Positions 1 through 11,771 of a stretch of 64,000 nucleotides of DNA are shown here, in pieces (position 1 is the first letter of the stretch; each line of letters starts with the position of its first letter). The stretch is taken from assembly GCA_020081605.1 (NCBI GenBank), contig JAHREC010000016.1, positions 124,001-188,000 of the forward strand, in the 5' to 3' direction. The notes under the pieces are model-generated. The model did no database searches. It was not told the DNA's origin and worked only from the letters and a program-made list of their open reading frames with translations. The stretch is from Albifimbria verrucaria (Eukaryota > Ascomycota > Sordariomycetes > Hypocreales > Stachybotryaceae). The position numbers and the translations under genes were made by a program.

Positions 1-567
1 AGTCAAGTCAGATACCGCGGAGCTTACATATTCTATTCGTCAAAAGAGCCAGAAAATTCCAACTAGTTACTATAACAGCGAATTAGGAAATTATCATGCC
101 AGTCAGTTATTCTCATGGCATTGGAGCGAAGATATGAAAAAGGAGAGGTCCTGGTATAACGAGGCTCAAGAAGGGGTTGGTGTGAAACTGTTTGGATAAA
201 GATGCGTTCGCCACGCTTAGAGTATTAAATGAATATGAAGGCTAGCTATAAATTGAATTATAAGATTCATAGTAGCTACCCCTATAGGTGATCAAGACAA
301 CGTAGTTACCCAGTTATTTTACCATGTCACGACGAGAGGTCTCTTTATTATCTCGCAACAGCTTTGTTTTCACCGTCTTAGCCAACAATTCTCAGTCAAT
401 TTCAGTGATAACCTATTGTACTCAGTAGCTGGAGGCCCTTTGAATCACGCTAACTGCTAAGAGGCTTCCAAAGGCTCCTATTAGGCAGAAGAAATAAGAT
501 ATGCGAAAGCCTGCAACTCTACGTTCTGCCTCAGTCTTACTCATTGTGCAGAAAATTTGAAAATGTG
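1..567. other. Intergenic, left edge
   Basis: No convincing coding frame on either strand. It is the 3' flank of the minus-strand permease that ends at 568. Nothing else recognised. Confidence 0.5.
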
Positions 568-2325
568 CTATAACTCTCTGACCGGGCCCTTAAAATAGTA
601 ACGAGCCCGTAGAAAATACCACCCGACGCTGAAAATCACGACAACTCCGAACACCAGGATGCTCCAGTTAACTGTGTCCAATGTTGGTGACATAACCATC
701 GGCCAAAACGACCAAAATAGTGTCAAGATACTGTAACAACAGGCGAAAACATTGTTCAGCGTTCCAAATGGCTCCGGAAGTCTCCAGGGGCCCCAATATA
801 AACCACCTGGTATCGAATCAGTGTCGCCGGGGTAATGTCTTATCGCCCCTGTCATTCGCTTCCAAAGGAGCAGCGTGCAGGGGATGATGTAGGACGAATA
901 AATAGCTGCAACGGACAAGGAGAGCAGAGCTTGTAAAGAAGTAGCAGAACCCAATGAGATGAGTGACAGCAAAACAGTCGTGCCAAGTGTAACGCAGACA
1001 GCGTTGGTGGGCAATGCGTTATTGGTAAGCTGGAGCAATTATTAGCATTGAAATTCATAATGTCGTGTCTTATCAAAGGCCCCTCTTACCTTGACCAAAA
1101 CGCTCGACAATGGCAGTCCCCGTCTCTGGCGAAGGACCAGAGCATCCGGGAGGCGGAAGCAAAGTTGCCAATGACAGCCGTGAAACCAAGTACAAGGAGG
1201 ATTCCGCCCATAAGACAAGCTCCTACAGTCGAATCGGTGGCAGATCGAAATACCTCCAAGCAGGGATAAAAGATGGTGCCTACGCTCGCAACAGCAGCCT
1301 CCAAGTCGGTTATGCAGAATACAAATGCAATTGCTATTCCAGTCGCGAGGGCGCCGTTGATGGTTACTGCATACATCAACGCCTGGGGTACCACCTTTGC
1401 GGCATTCTGGACTTCCTCTGACATGTGAACGGCGCAGTCGGCTCCCAAGATCGACGAAGCCAGGCTTGGGTATGCTACCATGAAAGCAATACCTTGTGAA
1501 GGCCACAGGCCGTTGTTGGTGAAACCGGTGAAGACAAAGGATGCATCGTTGTAGGGAGACAAGTATACCATGGGGATGAGGATTCCAAAGAATCCCGCGA
1601 GATGGAGAATGAGAATGAGGCTTTCCAGCTTGGCTAGCTTCCGGCTGTTGATCAAGTTGAGTGTCGTTGCAAGTAGGGCGGCAGCCCAGATTATCAGCAC
1701 TGTGTGCCAGGCTTCAGGTCTGTAGGCTGGACGAGCAAGAACAACAATGCCTTGTAGAAGCGTCGCAAAGAGGTAGCTGGCTGAACAACATGCCGCCTGC
1801 CACGCCAGCGTTGTGAGCCAAGCCGTTATGTATGACAGGAAATAGGACCAAGAGGTCGGTGCCAACATCGAGGCCCAGTGGTCTACAGATGTCAGGGTCA
1901 GCAAGAAGTTCTGAAGCGAATATGCTGAGAATGGGCAAGGAGCGGCATACATTGACCACCGGTTGTGGGTGCGATAGAGGCGAGCTCTGCCAGCGACGCA
2001 TAGATCGAAGTAATGCCAATCCAGTTGAATATGAGACCCCATATCAAGCTAGCTGGCCCCCAATCATGAGACCAGGTACTGAGCTGAGCAGAATGCCCTC
2101 CCAAGAACACAGCGATGAACATGCGAACCCAAGGATGGACATAAACCCGAAGTTTCGGTTCAGCATAGGCCTCTTTCCGAGCCGCCGCAAGTAGGCGTCA
2201 TCTTCATAGCTGGACCTGTAACTTCGGGCAGATGCACTGGCCGGACCAGGCTTACCGGAGTGACTGTCAATCACCTGTTCTTCCAGCTCCATGGTAAACT
2301 TTGGCGTGGCTGATGATGTGGACAT
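568..2325 (-). CDS. APC-family amino acid/GABA permease, frameshifted
   Basis: Polytopic membrane transporter of the amino acid-polyamine-choline superfamily, closest in pattern to fungal GABA/choline permeases that import amino acids or amines at the plasma membrane. The protein starts MSTSSATPKF, has a hydrophilic N-terminus ending RRLGKRPMLNRNFGFMSILG, then the conserved SLAELASIAPTTGGQ motif and about ten to twelve hydrophobic segments. Exons read as 2325-1951, 1882-1090 and 1029-568. The 68 bp intron (GTATGC donor) restores GGQYHW and the 60 bp intron joins VLVK to LTNNALPTNA. Two apparent one-base losses break the frame: in the C5 run at 2057-2061 (between GLMIGG and PASLIWG) and the C4 run at 1118-1121 (in SFARDGGLPLS). 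Each is repaired by one extra G on the coding strand. Either homopolymer error or a decaying gene; substrate not determinable. Confidence 0.85.
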
Positions 2326-3264
2326 GGCGAGAAGAGAGTTGGGAATGTCTCAAAGTCAAAGGAGTATGCCAAGGGGCAAGAGACATGACCTGAGGAACAA
2401 ACTGTGGAAAGAAGCCAGCCAGCCTGGAGTCTAATACTATACATACAACCACTCAAATCGTTGGTAATAGGCCGTAATCAAGCGCCGGCCATTTCAGGCG
2501 AACATAGTGTTCGCTGCAGACAACGTCCGTTGCAAAAGTTCCAGCGGCCGATCTCTGCCGCCGCCTGCTCCTAGTGTCGCATTCGGCCCCCAGGCTGTTG
2601 ATTCGAAAAACTCAATAATGTTACCCGACTACATAACGAGTCCTCAAATGGGACATTACTATTTGAGGCGTAGTCCAATAAGATTTTTAAATCTGTACGG
2701 TGACCCAGCCTCTGCGGCGTGGACAAATTCACGGCCGCCCGCAGTCCAACCGATTGATACGTTGTAAGCCAAAAAGATGCATCCAACGTGGCAAAATCGT
2801 TTCAACAACTGTGTTTGTAATTCATCAGGGAGGGTGATACCACATCAGCAAGGATTCATTGCTGGTTGGTTGAGCTAGTACGCCACCCTAAAACCAAAGT
2901 TCTTTCTTGATCACTTCTTCTCCTCCCCGATGTCGCTTTATGTTGTTGGTTTGGCTTCGGTGCGAGGCGAGGGGAAGGAAGTGCAACATCGGTGGCAATT
3001 CACCTCCAATCTCGTACTAAGTGTGGAAGGATTGGCTTCGATAAAAATACAGGTTCACATATCCTGCATGGATATCAGATGAGGACTGCGACGTCGCGGA
3101 TACAGGCAAGTTCCAAGTTTTGGGTTTGTATCTGTTTGATAGGCCCACCTAGTCAGATACGTAGAATGCTTAGACATGGTCCCTACAAAGCTGTTGATGC
3201 AGGAGTCGTCAGGTGGCGTCAATACCTTTAAAGCGGGCTCACATTTTCCACCCACGCGTCGCAA
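2326..3264. other. Intergenic
   Basis: Upstream region shared by the divergent permease and the rhodopsin-domain gene. Only short overlapping open frames without recognisable motifs. Confidence 0.5.
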
Positions 3265-4512
3265 ATGGTTCTTGCCTGTATGCACTGTGTGCGCAACCGA
3301 CATTTCCACATCATGCCGCGATCCGGGAGTAGAATCCACCAGTCAGATCCGAATGCCATCCTCCAGATGGTAACATGGCTTCTGCTTGCTCTAATGTCGC
3401 TGATGCTGGGCTTCCGGCTCCTCACCCGCTTCTTTATCAAAGGAGGGATTAGATTCTTGTACGAAGACATCCTCATCCTCTTATCATTTGTAGGTCCTCT
3501 GTCATAGAGCATAAAAGATACAGCTGACATTGCTCCAGATACTGGGCCTCGGGAATCCATCACAATAGTTATCCCAGAAGGCAGTATTTTCGGCAAGGAC
3601 ATTAACACGATTAGCGATGAGTCCCTGGAAGCAGGTCTTAAGGTCAGTAATAGTAAATGAAGTACGCTTTCCTGACGTTTCTGATCATCGCTGCGAAACA
3701 GGCTGGGTACGCGAGAGACATCTTATTTATTTGCTGCATAGCGCTCTCGAGGCTCTCCTTCTGCCTAGGTTTATTCGAACTTACCCCGTCACGAAGCCAT
3801 CGGACCCTATTGAGGGCACTCACCGCCTTGGTCACCAGCCTAGGACTGATAAACCTCGTCACGAGTGCGTTTCAATGTGGCACACGCGGACCCTGGGACA
3901 TGCGAGCAAAATGCTTCAATCGAGTGAGCGACCTGGACCCGAAAAAGGCTTTTGAGACTGAACGTGACAGAGTAGATTCTTATCCTACGTTTCGATCAGT
4001 GGCATCATCGCAGAAATTGGTTTGGTTGCGGCGCCGATGTTTATAATATTTCCATTGAAGATGCCGCTCGGCATTCGTTTTCGTATCCTTTTGTTCTACA
4101 GTTTGCGTATCCTGTATGTTGAAAAGACCCTTCCTTCTTTTCTTATATTACGCCTACTAACATGGATAGCGTCATTATTGCCTTGGTTTGTGAGCTCGCC
4201 TTCCAAGCGCGACTCTTTGAGGAGAACTTCACGCTGCGAGCATTCCCTTGGTACATTTGCCTACAGCTCATACAATTCGCAAGCGTGACAGCAGCCTGTG
4301 TTGTATATTTCTGGCCCTTCTTGCGTTCGTTGCGCAGCGGCCTTATGCAGGCGAACAACCCACTTTTCGTTGCATCGCACAGTGAATTCGCGCTCCCCAA
4401 TTTTAGCCGGGCCGAAATGGGGAATTCGAGGACAGAAGAGAGCTCGACATACGTTCAGAATAGGAGCCGGAGCGGTTATGTGGAGATAGTGAAAACTCAG
4501 CCCAGGAAGTGA
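3265..4512 (+). CDS. Fungal rhodopsin-domain 7-TM integral membrane protein
   Basis: Plasma-membrane-type seven-helix protein of the large Pezizomycotina family with the fungal rhodopsin domain (related to PTH11-like receptors); ligand unknown. The first helix is VTWLLLALMSLMLGFRLLTR, followed by FFIKGGIRFLYEDILILLSF. The conserved loop before helix 3 is GLKAGYARDILFICCIALSRL. The cysteine region AFQCGTRGPWDMRAKCFNR, the loop IIFPLKMPLGIRFRILLFY and the C-terminal cytoplasmic tail follow in family order. Introns read at about 3490-3538 (exact ends uncertain), 3642-3701, 3924-3970 and 4114-4169; the last has a CTAAC branch site. The start could also be the ATG at 3313. About 330 residues, normal for the family. 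No frameshift is needed outside the uncertain first intron. Confidence 0.75.
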
Positions 4513-4855
4513 TCAATCAGTGTTAGGAGGAGGGAAGCTGAATTGAGAACTCTACGTGGAGGAGCCCCTGATGTGCTTGGCCAGCAATGATGTGTGAGGC
4601 GACAGGCTGCCGTAGATATCCAGTTTCATGGCCCAAAGGCACCACAGCACCTCTATTTCTGCATGTCTTGACGAGGCAAGGCAAGCCCTCGGCGTCATAT
4701 AGAGAGTGTGTGTGCCTGGCTAATAATAAATGGCAAGATGGAATCAAGTACATATCCACATTGTGTCACTTATATTCATCTCATCCGAGGACAAATGTTT
4801 ATTGGACCTAGCATTTCTCCTCACTAATTCCACCTGCGACTCCGGCGATGGGGTA
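4513..4855. other. Intergenic between convergent genes
   Basis: Lies between the 3' ends of the rhodopsin-domain gene and the small secreted protein. Nothing recognised. Confidence 0.5.
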
Positions 4856-5160
4856 CTAGTGCATCTGAGGTGCTTTCTCTTCATCGTCCTTAGAGACTAC
4901 ATCTCCCGACAGAACAAACCAACCGTTGTCGTGGAATTCCTTGTCGCCAGACTCTGCGCGAGCGCCACGGGTCAGGAGCCTGGTGGGCTCGTTCTCAACC
5001 GACAGCCCATTCGATTTGTTTCTTATACCAACGGATGCTGCCAAAAGGTCAGTAAGCTCCATTACTGAGGGCAATATACGTGAACTTACTAGGTAGAGGC
5101 TTGGATGAGGCCATGTAGGCAAGTCCCAAAGCGAAGATCAGGCACTTTGCAGAGACCATG
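4856..5160 (-). CDS. Small secreted protein, unknown function
   Basis: Two-exon gene (5160-5090, 5037-4856) with a 52 bp GTAAGT..CAG intron, giving about 83 residues. The N-terminus MVSAKCLIFALGLAYMASS is a clear signal peptide with cleavage likely near SSKPLP. The mature part is hydrophilic, contains RLLTRGARAE and ends DDEEKAPQMH. It has no cysteine pairs and no internal repeats. Not recognised as a known family. It is divergent from the UstYa-like gene that starts 795 bp away, so a precursor or effector role is possible, but nothing in the protein itself (no repeats, no KR sites) shows this. Confidence 0.6.
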
Positions 5161-5954
5161 TTGAATGTAGATATATGGCGTATCAAGGCAAAGGAGAATT
5201 TGTGTTGCTGAGAAGACCAGTTTCTGAGGACGTGAGGAATGGCATCCTTATAGGCAATAGCTAGTGAGTGAGATGTCTTTTCTCCTCTGTTAAACAATGC
5301 CTGTGATAGCCTTGGTCGAGTATGACCCAGACCAGAGCACTGTTCGATACCAAGGTACCAACAGTGTCAGCAGCACATCAGGTTACATCAGGAAGTGTCA
5401 CTTGGCCTGGAGTCATTTCACCATATCTTCCGAAGAAGCTGCGAAGCCATCCCTCCTCAATGACTGAAGCAGTGTTGCAGTCGACGCATGGGGATCCTTC
5501 GACGGGCGCAGCCGTACGCCCAGGTGTCCACAAGCTCGTGATATTTGACAGATGTCTATGGATGGCAAGGGCATAGATTCGACAATCAAAAGTTCCCTGC
5601 AGAGGGAAGGGTTGCAGCAAGAAACCAATATCTTCCTAGGCCTGCATGGGAAGGCGTACGAGGGCCCCTTGGTGATTGCCGCGTAAACGCCAGTTTAATT
5701 TTTAGTAGGGGCCGATACTACGATGATAACACAAGCCGTCGGATGTTGTCGATATTTCGGTTCGGCATTGGGTTAGCTAGCATGAATATAAGCATTCTTG
5801 TGACCACACCCGATTCGTTTGTCCGTAGAGGGTCGCGGCCACCTCCCCATTCCTGTTCTTATCCTGTCTTCTTCATCTCTACTCTGAGTAGCACATTCAA
5901 GAAGCTTTCCAACACAAAATCCCACCTTCACCGTCCCTACCATACTCACCGGCC
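5161..5954. other. Divergent intergenic region
   Basis: Shared upstream region of the small secreted gene (-) and the UstYa-like gene (+). Several short open frames overlap here, none with convincing motifs or a start plus signal peptide. Confidence 0.45.
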
Positions 5955-6899
5955 ATGGGTAACAAATTCAGTGGCTCCTATGAGCATCTTCTTGAGAATG
6001 ACAAAGACCCATTGCCTGATGATGGGTTCTTGACTAGAAAAAGACGCCGTGGTTGCGCAGAAATTATCTACTATTGCTCAATTTCATTCTTTTCGTTTAT
6101 GTTGCTGGAGTAGTCACATTCAACACGGTCAAGTTCCTTTCTCCAACCGGTGTCTGCAAAGCCAAGGACGCCCATTATAGTACGTACGAGAGGAACTCTT
6201 GTGTTCATTTGTTAATACTTCATAGGGCTGCCTGAAGAATCTATCACATACGAGGAGAGACCAGAGTGGGACGAGCCAATGCATCCCTGGAATTTGCGGC
6301 CATCACAAGCGCTTGATGATGCTTGGAATGACTTGCTCTACGGTAAGCAGCACTCCAGTTGTATCATTCCAATACTTGCAGCTAATCAGTCCATAGCTGT
6401 AAATATCAGAATCACTCCCGAAGAAATGGCGTTGCAGGGTCACAACGTCACGAATCGCATCGAGGTCAATGGCGGGGACTACTGGGGAATCATGGGGATT
6501 CACCACCATCTACACTGCCTTGATACGCTACGCAAAGTAATCCATTGGGACTACTACGAGTCCAGAGTTCACAAGCACCCAGGCCTTGAGAAGCGTGGCT
6601 ACGATAAAGATCATTCTGGTTTGTGCTATAACCCGACTCACAACTTTCAGGCTGAGGACTTATCATGCGCAGATCACTGCATCGATGCGATCCGCCAGGC
6701 CCTCATGTGTCATGCCAATACAGAGATACATTCTGGTGTGTGGACCTACGATCCCAACGTCCCTAACCACGTTAAGCTCGCATCACGCGCAACGACAACA
6801 TGTGTGAAATGGGATAGTGTAGATGCATGGGCTAGAAAAAGAGCACTTCTCCCGGGCCACTTTACCTTCCGTCCAGTTCCTTTCGATCGAGTGGCTTAG
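5955..6899 (+). CDS. UstYa-like (DUF3328) oxidase, one frameshift
   Basis: Member of the UstYa/DUF3328 family, membrane-anchored oxidases that install ether or C-C crosslinks and hydroxylations, mainly on fungal RiPPs such as ustiloxins and phomopsins and on some NRPS products. Exons about 5955-6179, 6226-6342 and 6397-6899; about 281 residues, usual length. The short cytosolic tail MGNKFSGSYEHLLENDKD precedes one transmembrane helix (YLLLLNFILFVYVAGVVTF). The diagnostic histidine/cysteine motifs are both present: HHHLHCLDTLRKVIHWDYYE and ADHCIDAIRQALMCHAN. The tail and the helix are in different frames: one base is missing somewhere in 6036-6053, for example in the A5 run of the RKK/RKR codons. 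No room for an intron there. Nearest candidate partner is the small secreted gene at 4856-5160. Confidence 0.85.
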
Positions 6900-7970
6900 G
6901 CTTCACGTTTGGCTTTAGGGAGGTGCCTTTCTTTGGTGTTTTGTTATCACACAATTGGGAGGTATGGTTGTGATCACATGAGTAGTTTACTGATAGTCTG
7001 GAAAGAATACATCATCTTTGTTCAGCTCTGTTGTAACTTGGTTGCTGAATGATACACGTGCAGAAAACCATGTACTTTGGTCCATCCAATCCTCAAGGAG
7101 CAGAATTGGATACCTACGCACGCCTGCTGCCTTTCAAGCCATGGATGGTCGAATGCAGGTGTAAGTTAATCTAGGTTATCCCCTTGGTAGCGCTTCTGTA
7201 CCTGAACCCTTCTTGATCAAATGCAACAAAATGAAGGATTGTCGTCCTTCCGGGTTTGTCGCAATACATCCGCACCCCTTGCAAGGTGTGCGTCACATCA
7301 GTGACATACAACCAACTTGTTGATTCATAGTAGCCGGGCACAGTCAAGTTGTTGGTTCACGGTAGCAGGGCACAGCCAACTTTTGGCTGGCTTGACTGCA
7401 ACTCGCTTTACCGAGAGGCATGATAAATTGGCCAATCAGGCATGACAGTGTGAATGTAAGCATATTACCATTGTTGAAGCCTTGCTTAGTGTGTCATTGG
7501 GGCCAACTTCTATTGTGTCATCGAGCTTGAGGGGTCGGTCGAGTCACAAGAGCAGATTATCATCACATTTATCAGCCGCATTAAGTTGTTGGTTTGTTCA
7601 ATGTAACCCAACTTAGCTTATCTGTACTGATGGTACTCCTATACGTTGTAGATAAAGTAGTATAGTTCCATCAGCACCTCGTATCACCTACCTAACTAGT
7701 ATAAGAATACTACCATACTCGGAGCCTTGCGTGCCGTCCCTTCGGGGGCCGAAGCAATGTGCCGCCGGAACACCATGACTCGCCTGAAAAGGAGGGCCTA
7801 TTAGGCGGAAGCGACACACCAAGCACATATATTGACTGGTGTCTGAATTCCTCTGTTTCTTAGCATCGTCTTACCAACCCCTTTTGGATGCCTTGTGTTC
7901 TCGGAACCAACCGACTTGTAGGGTGGCCTTGCCAATGTTGCTCCTGCTACTGAGAAAGTAGATCCTTGCT
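6900..7970. other. Intergenic with short tandem repeat
   Basis: No coding region supported. It holds a 32 bp imperfect tandem repeat at 7313-7384, annotated separately, and several weaker CAACTTGTTGGTT-like words at 7583-7620. Confidence 0.5.
7313..7384. repeat. 32 bp imperfect tandem repeat, about 2.3 copies
   Basis: Units begin at 7313 and 7345, with a partial third at 7377. Each unit starts CAACTTGTTG or CAAGTTGTTG and ends GGGCACAG plus T or C. About 80% identity between units by eye. Confidence 0.7.
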
Positions 7971-9017
7971 ATGTCCCACTACCCAACGACTGAAGGAGAA
8001 GCACCTCACAATGGTGCCGGCGAGGGAATACCTTGCAAAACGGTACAATCATGATCCACATTGATCCCAAATCTTCTTCCATCAACTCTAACAATGCTCA
8101 CAGTGGTACAAAGTCATTGGAGACTTAAAGAATTCCAAACAAGTGCCCTCATCTGTCTTCATGGAGGCCCTGGCGCTGGCCATGAATATTTTGCCTCATG
8201 CATCGACCTTTTCGAGATATATGGCATTCCTCTCGTCTTGTATGACCAGATTGGCTGCGGACGGTCGACCCATTTCCGCAACAAAATCGGAGATGCTTCA
8301 TTCTGGACTTTTCAGCTTTTCATGGACGAGCTTGACAACCTCATTGATCACTTGGACCTCCGGGGTGGTTTCTCCATACTAGGCCATAGCTGGGGCGGCA
8401 TGCTTGGCGCAGTCTATGCCGCGACTCACCCAACCGGTTTGAAGAAGCTGCTACTTTCGAGCTCTCCAGCTAGCATTCCCCTTTTCGTGAAAGCAGGCAA
8501 GATCCTCCGATCTCAGCTGCCCGATGACGTTCGTGACATTCTGGAGAAAGGCGAGCAAGACGGAAATCTTGACAGTCCAGAATATGTGCGAGCGAGCGCT
8601 GTCTTCTATTCCACATACGTCTGTCGACTGGATCCCCGGCCTGAACCGATTGAACAGGGTTTCAAAAACCTAAAGGATGATCCAACAGCATACCTTACAG
8701 TGTAAGCATTCCGTCACGCGATGGTGTCTAAATTGATAGTTACATAACACATCTACCTACAGACAAGGGCCATCGGAGATCGTAATCACTGGTAGTTTAA
8801 AGGACTGGGACGGAACTGAAGATGCTAAGAAAATCGCGGTAGACACCTTGATCTTGACCGGAAAGTATGACGAGATGCATGAGATTTGTGTCGAGCCATG
8901 GTTCAGGTACATCCCCGTGTGAAGTGGAGGATCCTTGAAAATTCGAGCCACATGGCATTCTGGGAAGAACGCGCCCATTTTATGGAGATGGCAGGAGCAT
9001 TTCTCGCAGGTTACTAG
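7971..9017 (+). CDS. Proline iminopeptidase-like alpha/beta hydrolase, frameshifted
   Basis: Alpha/beta-hydrolase of the proline iminopeptidase/L-amino-acid amidase group (S33-like), predicted to cleave N-terminal residues or small amides in the cytosol. Exons 7971-8042, 8104-8701 and 8763-9017, with two 61 bp introns. Visible motifs are the oxyanion-hole HGGPGAGHEY, DQIGCGRS, the nucleophile elbow GHSWGGMLG, an acidic residue in ILTGKYDE and the catalytic histidine in SSHMAFWEE. Start chosen at MSHYPTTEGEAP, which matches the family N-terminus. Two one-base losses: near 8128-8135 (just before ALICLHGGPG) and in the C4 run at 8913-8916 (before VKWRILENSS). Without repair the catalytic His is lost, so this is either an assembly error or a dead enzyme. 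About 305 residues, normal size. Confidence 0.85.
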
Positions 9018-10766
9018 GTTCGGCGCGAGCAGTATCTCGGAGGAGCCCTTGTATGCTCTTCCCATTAGACAGTGACCACTAACTGGGATCGTATGCAAGG
9101 GAATACACCCGCCTAATTGCTTACAACTCCGTGACTTCCTTCCTTTTTATTATCTTCTGTCCTGAAATTTTAAGAGTGAGCTAGACAACCGCGTGTGCGG
9201 GTTGCCTTACCTTGCCCAGCGACAGAAACAAAGAAATGTTTTGGTTCACTAGGCTTTCTTGGCGTCGCTGCCTTTCGAGCCATTCACAAGACAAGCCCTT
9301 GGGTTCCGAGGTACTTCATATGCTATTATGTAGCAGCCTCAGCTCGTCCCACGATCTCACCTCCTCGGACGGTGCTTCAAGTTAGATTTGGGGCTAGGGC
9401 CAGATAGGGGTTCCTTCCGCGGTTGTGTTAACGTCGGGTATGTTGTTAATTTTATCTCGAGAATAAGCATAAATTCTAATTCTGTTCTTGATGTAAATTT
9501 AAATCTCTCGCATGTCTCAGTATACTTCAATTAATAAAGTTTGATAGGGTTATATAGAATAGTGTTTTTAGTATCTCATTGAATGTGCGAGGGGCACATC
9601 TACATAATGGACCCGCAAGATCTTAGTCAACATGCCGATACATAAAGAAACTTGATATCGCTCAATTGATGGTAGATATGCTATGTAGATCTTTGTAAGG
9701 TCAATAAATGATAGGACTTCTATCACCACATAATTTGCTAGCTAGCCAATGTCTCCCGTTTTCCCCAGTTTTAATAGGATGAGACCCATGTCTATCATGT
9801 AGATGTGCCCCCGCACATTCGATGAGATCTAATCGTTATCTTGTCACTCAAATAAACCAACCCACGGGAAGATCGCGTGAACCCTTTCCCTCAAGTAACT
9901 ACTTCGTACAAGTCAGGACACGCGTTGGTCTTTGTCAGGCCGGAGTGATCCTGGTTACACCTGCACAGGTGGCGAACTGCAGCCACATTCCCACCGTAAT
10001 AGCAGCTAGAATACCAAGTCAGGGATAAACTAGCCGGCGTCCCCCTCAGTCACCGAGCTGCCTCACCGCCATATCCAAGGACGTCATTGGTCCAGGTTGG
10101 GCCGTGTTCACTTTCTGGGCAAGAATTTGTTAGTTGTCGTGTGCGGAGTGCATACGAAGAGACATGGTTTGTACTCCGACCAATTAGACTGCCGAGTGCA
10201 CCATCCCGGAGAAGTCGCATACTACGCTGTGCCGGTGTTTGCCCCACACACGACCTCAAACGCTGCGAAGTTGCAGGGGATCTGACGCTGCCTGCTTATG
10301 TGTGCTAGCACATATGAATGCTTGGTCAGTAGTCACATAAATATGCTGTTGGCTCTACACTAGGAAGGCAAAGAGGCCAAGGTTGACAAAAGTCCCTAGC
10401 ATGCAATTTTGGGGGCGCTGTTCAACATTTTGTGTCCTCTTTTCCACATTGATAAGCAAAACAAACAGAGGATCATCGTCATTGCTGTCGCAGCAAGATG
10501 CCGTGCGAAAATCTGCCAAACTGCAGGGGGTTTGTCGCAGCGTGTAGGTGCGAACGAGTGGGCAAGGCCGAATAACCATGGGCCAGAACACATCAAACCT
10601 ACTTTAGTCTTATGGACTTTTCGGTTCAGAGCATATTTTCGAGAGCTGCATAAAGCTGGCTTGAATCTCTGCTGCCCTCCTACCCAATGTTTCACTTGGT
10701 TTCCCATAAGTCACTACTCAATCATTCACAAGCCTTTCAAACTATTACGTTAGTTTAGCTGCAATA
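9018..10766. other. Intergenic with dispersed-repeat copy
   Basis: No gene supported. An AT-rich stretch at about 9440-9570 leads into an inverted pair of a dispersed repeat (9574-9613 and 9761-9827, annotated separately). The rest, including 10050-10700, has only short overlapping open frames. Confidence 0.5.
9574..9827. repeat. Inverted-repeat element, MITE- or LTR-remnant-like
   Basis: The block at 9574-9613 is nearly the reverse complement of 9787-9827. They share the core ATGTAGATGTGCCCC and the border CACATTC-ATGAGA. The right arm extends to a 67 bp block (9761-9827) that also occurs at 38661-38727 and, reversed, at 49991-50057. Confidence 0.65.
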
Positions 10767-11771
10767 ATGTCGTCATCGGGAGCACCACAGTTGATTTTTG
10801 GCTGCGGCGGCCTTGGCCTTGAAATTGTTGGCGACGAGACAGTGAGCCAGCTCTTGCGCACCTTGAAAGAAGGCGGTGTCACGCGGATTGATACGTCCGC
10901 AACTTACCCACCCACAGACGTTGGTGCATCACAGCGTCTTCTTGGACAACATGGGGCCCCACAAATGGGATTCGCCATTGATACCAAGGTGTTGACCAGC
11001 CTCACTGGCAACTTCGATGGCACCCTGGAACCTGAGAAAATTTTCAGGTCCGCAACAGAGAGTGTTGAGTCTTTACAATTTGGAAATGGCCAGCGCATCC
11101 ATGTATTCTACCTTCATGTTCCAGATATGGCTACCCCGCTGGAAGATCAGGTAGCGGCATTCGATGCTCTACACAAAAGAAAGTGTTTGAGAAGGTAAAT
11201 GTTCTCCTCGGTTGGCGGACCTGAATAACTGGATTAATATGGATCAGTTTGGCGTCTGCAATCTCCCAACCCAACGACTGTCCGAGTTTATTGATGTCTG
11301 CGAACGCAAGAACTATGTGAAGCCTACCATTTTCCAGGGAGATATAATTTTATTGACCGCATGCACGAGGGCCCGACTCTTGGCCTTGTTCGTAAGCACG
11401 GGATGCAATTTGTGGCCCACAGTCCACATGCTAGTGGATTCTTATCTGGGGCCCTAACCACAGGACAAGTGGAAGGCACTCGTTTTGAAGAAGGCAACAT
11501 CATGTCGGGTGAAGCTCGTCTGTATGATCAAGACAAATATCACTCTCTTGTACGGTCGATGGATGGTTTACTTGAGTCGCATGATATTACGAAAACGGAA
11601 GCAGCATTACGGTGGCTTTCGTTCCACTCTGACCTGACGCCTGAGGATGCCATCATATTTGGATCAAGCAAGATTCAACAGGTCGAAAACAATATTGCGG
11701 CTGTTAAGAAAGGTCCACTTCCTGAAGAGATTGTCACCGGGCTAAATCGCATCTATAATGATCTCGAATAG
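10767..11771 (+). CDS. Aldo-keto reductase (AKR7-like), frameshifted
   Basis: NADPH-dependent aldo/keto reductase resembling the aflatoxin-aldehyde-reductase group; probably cytosolic carbonyl detoxification or a secondary-metabolite tailoring role, substrate unknown. Exons about 10767-11194 and 11248-11771 with a 53 bp intron. The catalytic-type segment RIDTSATYPP carries the Asp and Tyr of the family active site. FAIDTKV holds the Lys, and HVFYLHVPD the His region. The C-terminus IIFGSSKIQQVENN matches the cofactor-binding end. Two single-base losses: in the AAAA at about 11173-11176 (before KVFEK) and the GGG at about 11338-11340 (between IFQG and YNFIDRMHEGP). About 320 residues, normal for the family. 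Confidence 0.85.

Noticed and set aside
3265..4512. A true frameshift in the rhodopsin-domain gene
   Set aside because: Short introns with good borders explain the frame changes; only the first intron remains uncertain.
4856..5160. RxLR-type effector motif in RLLTRGAR
   Set aside because: RxLR is an oomycete translocation motif; a chance match in a fungal protein has no meaning.
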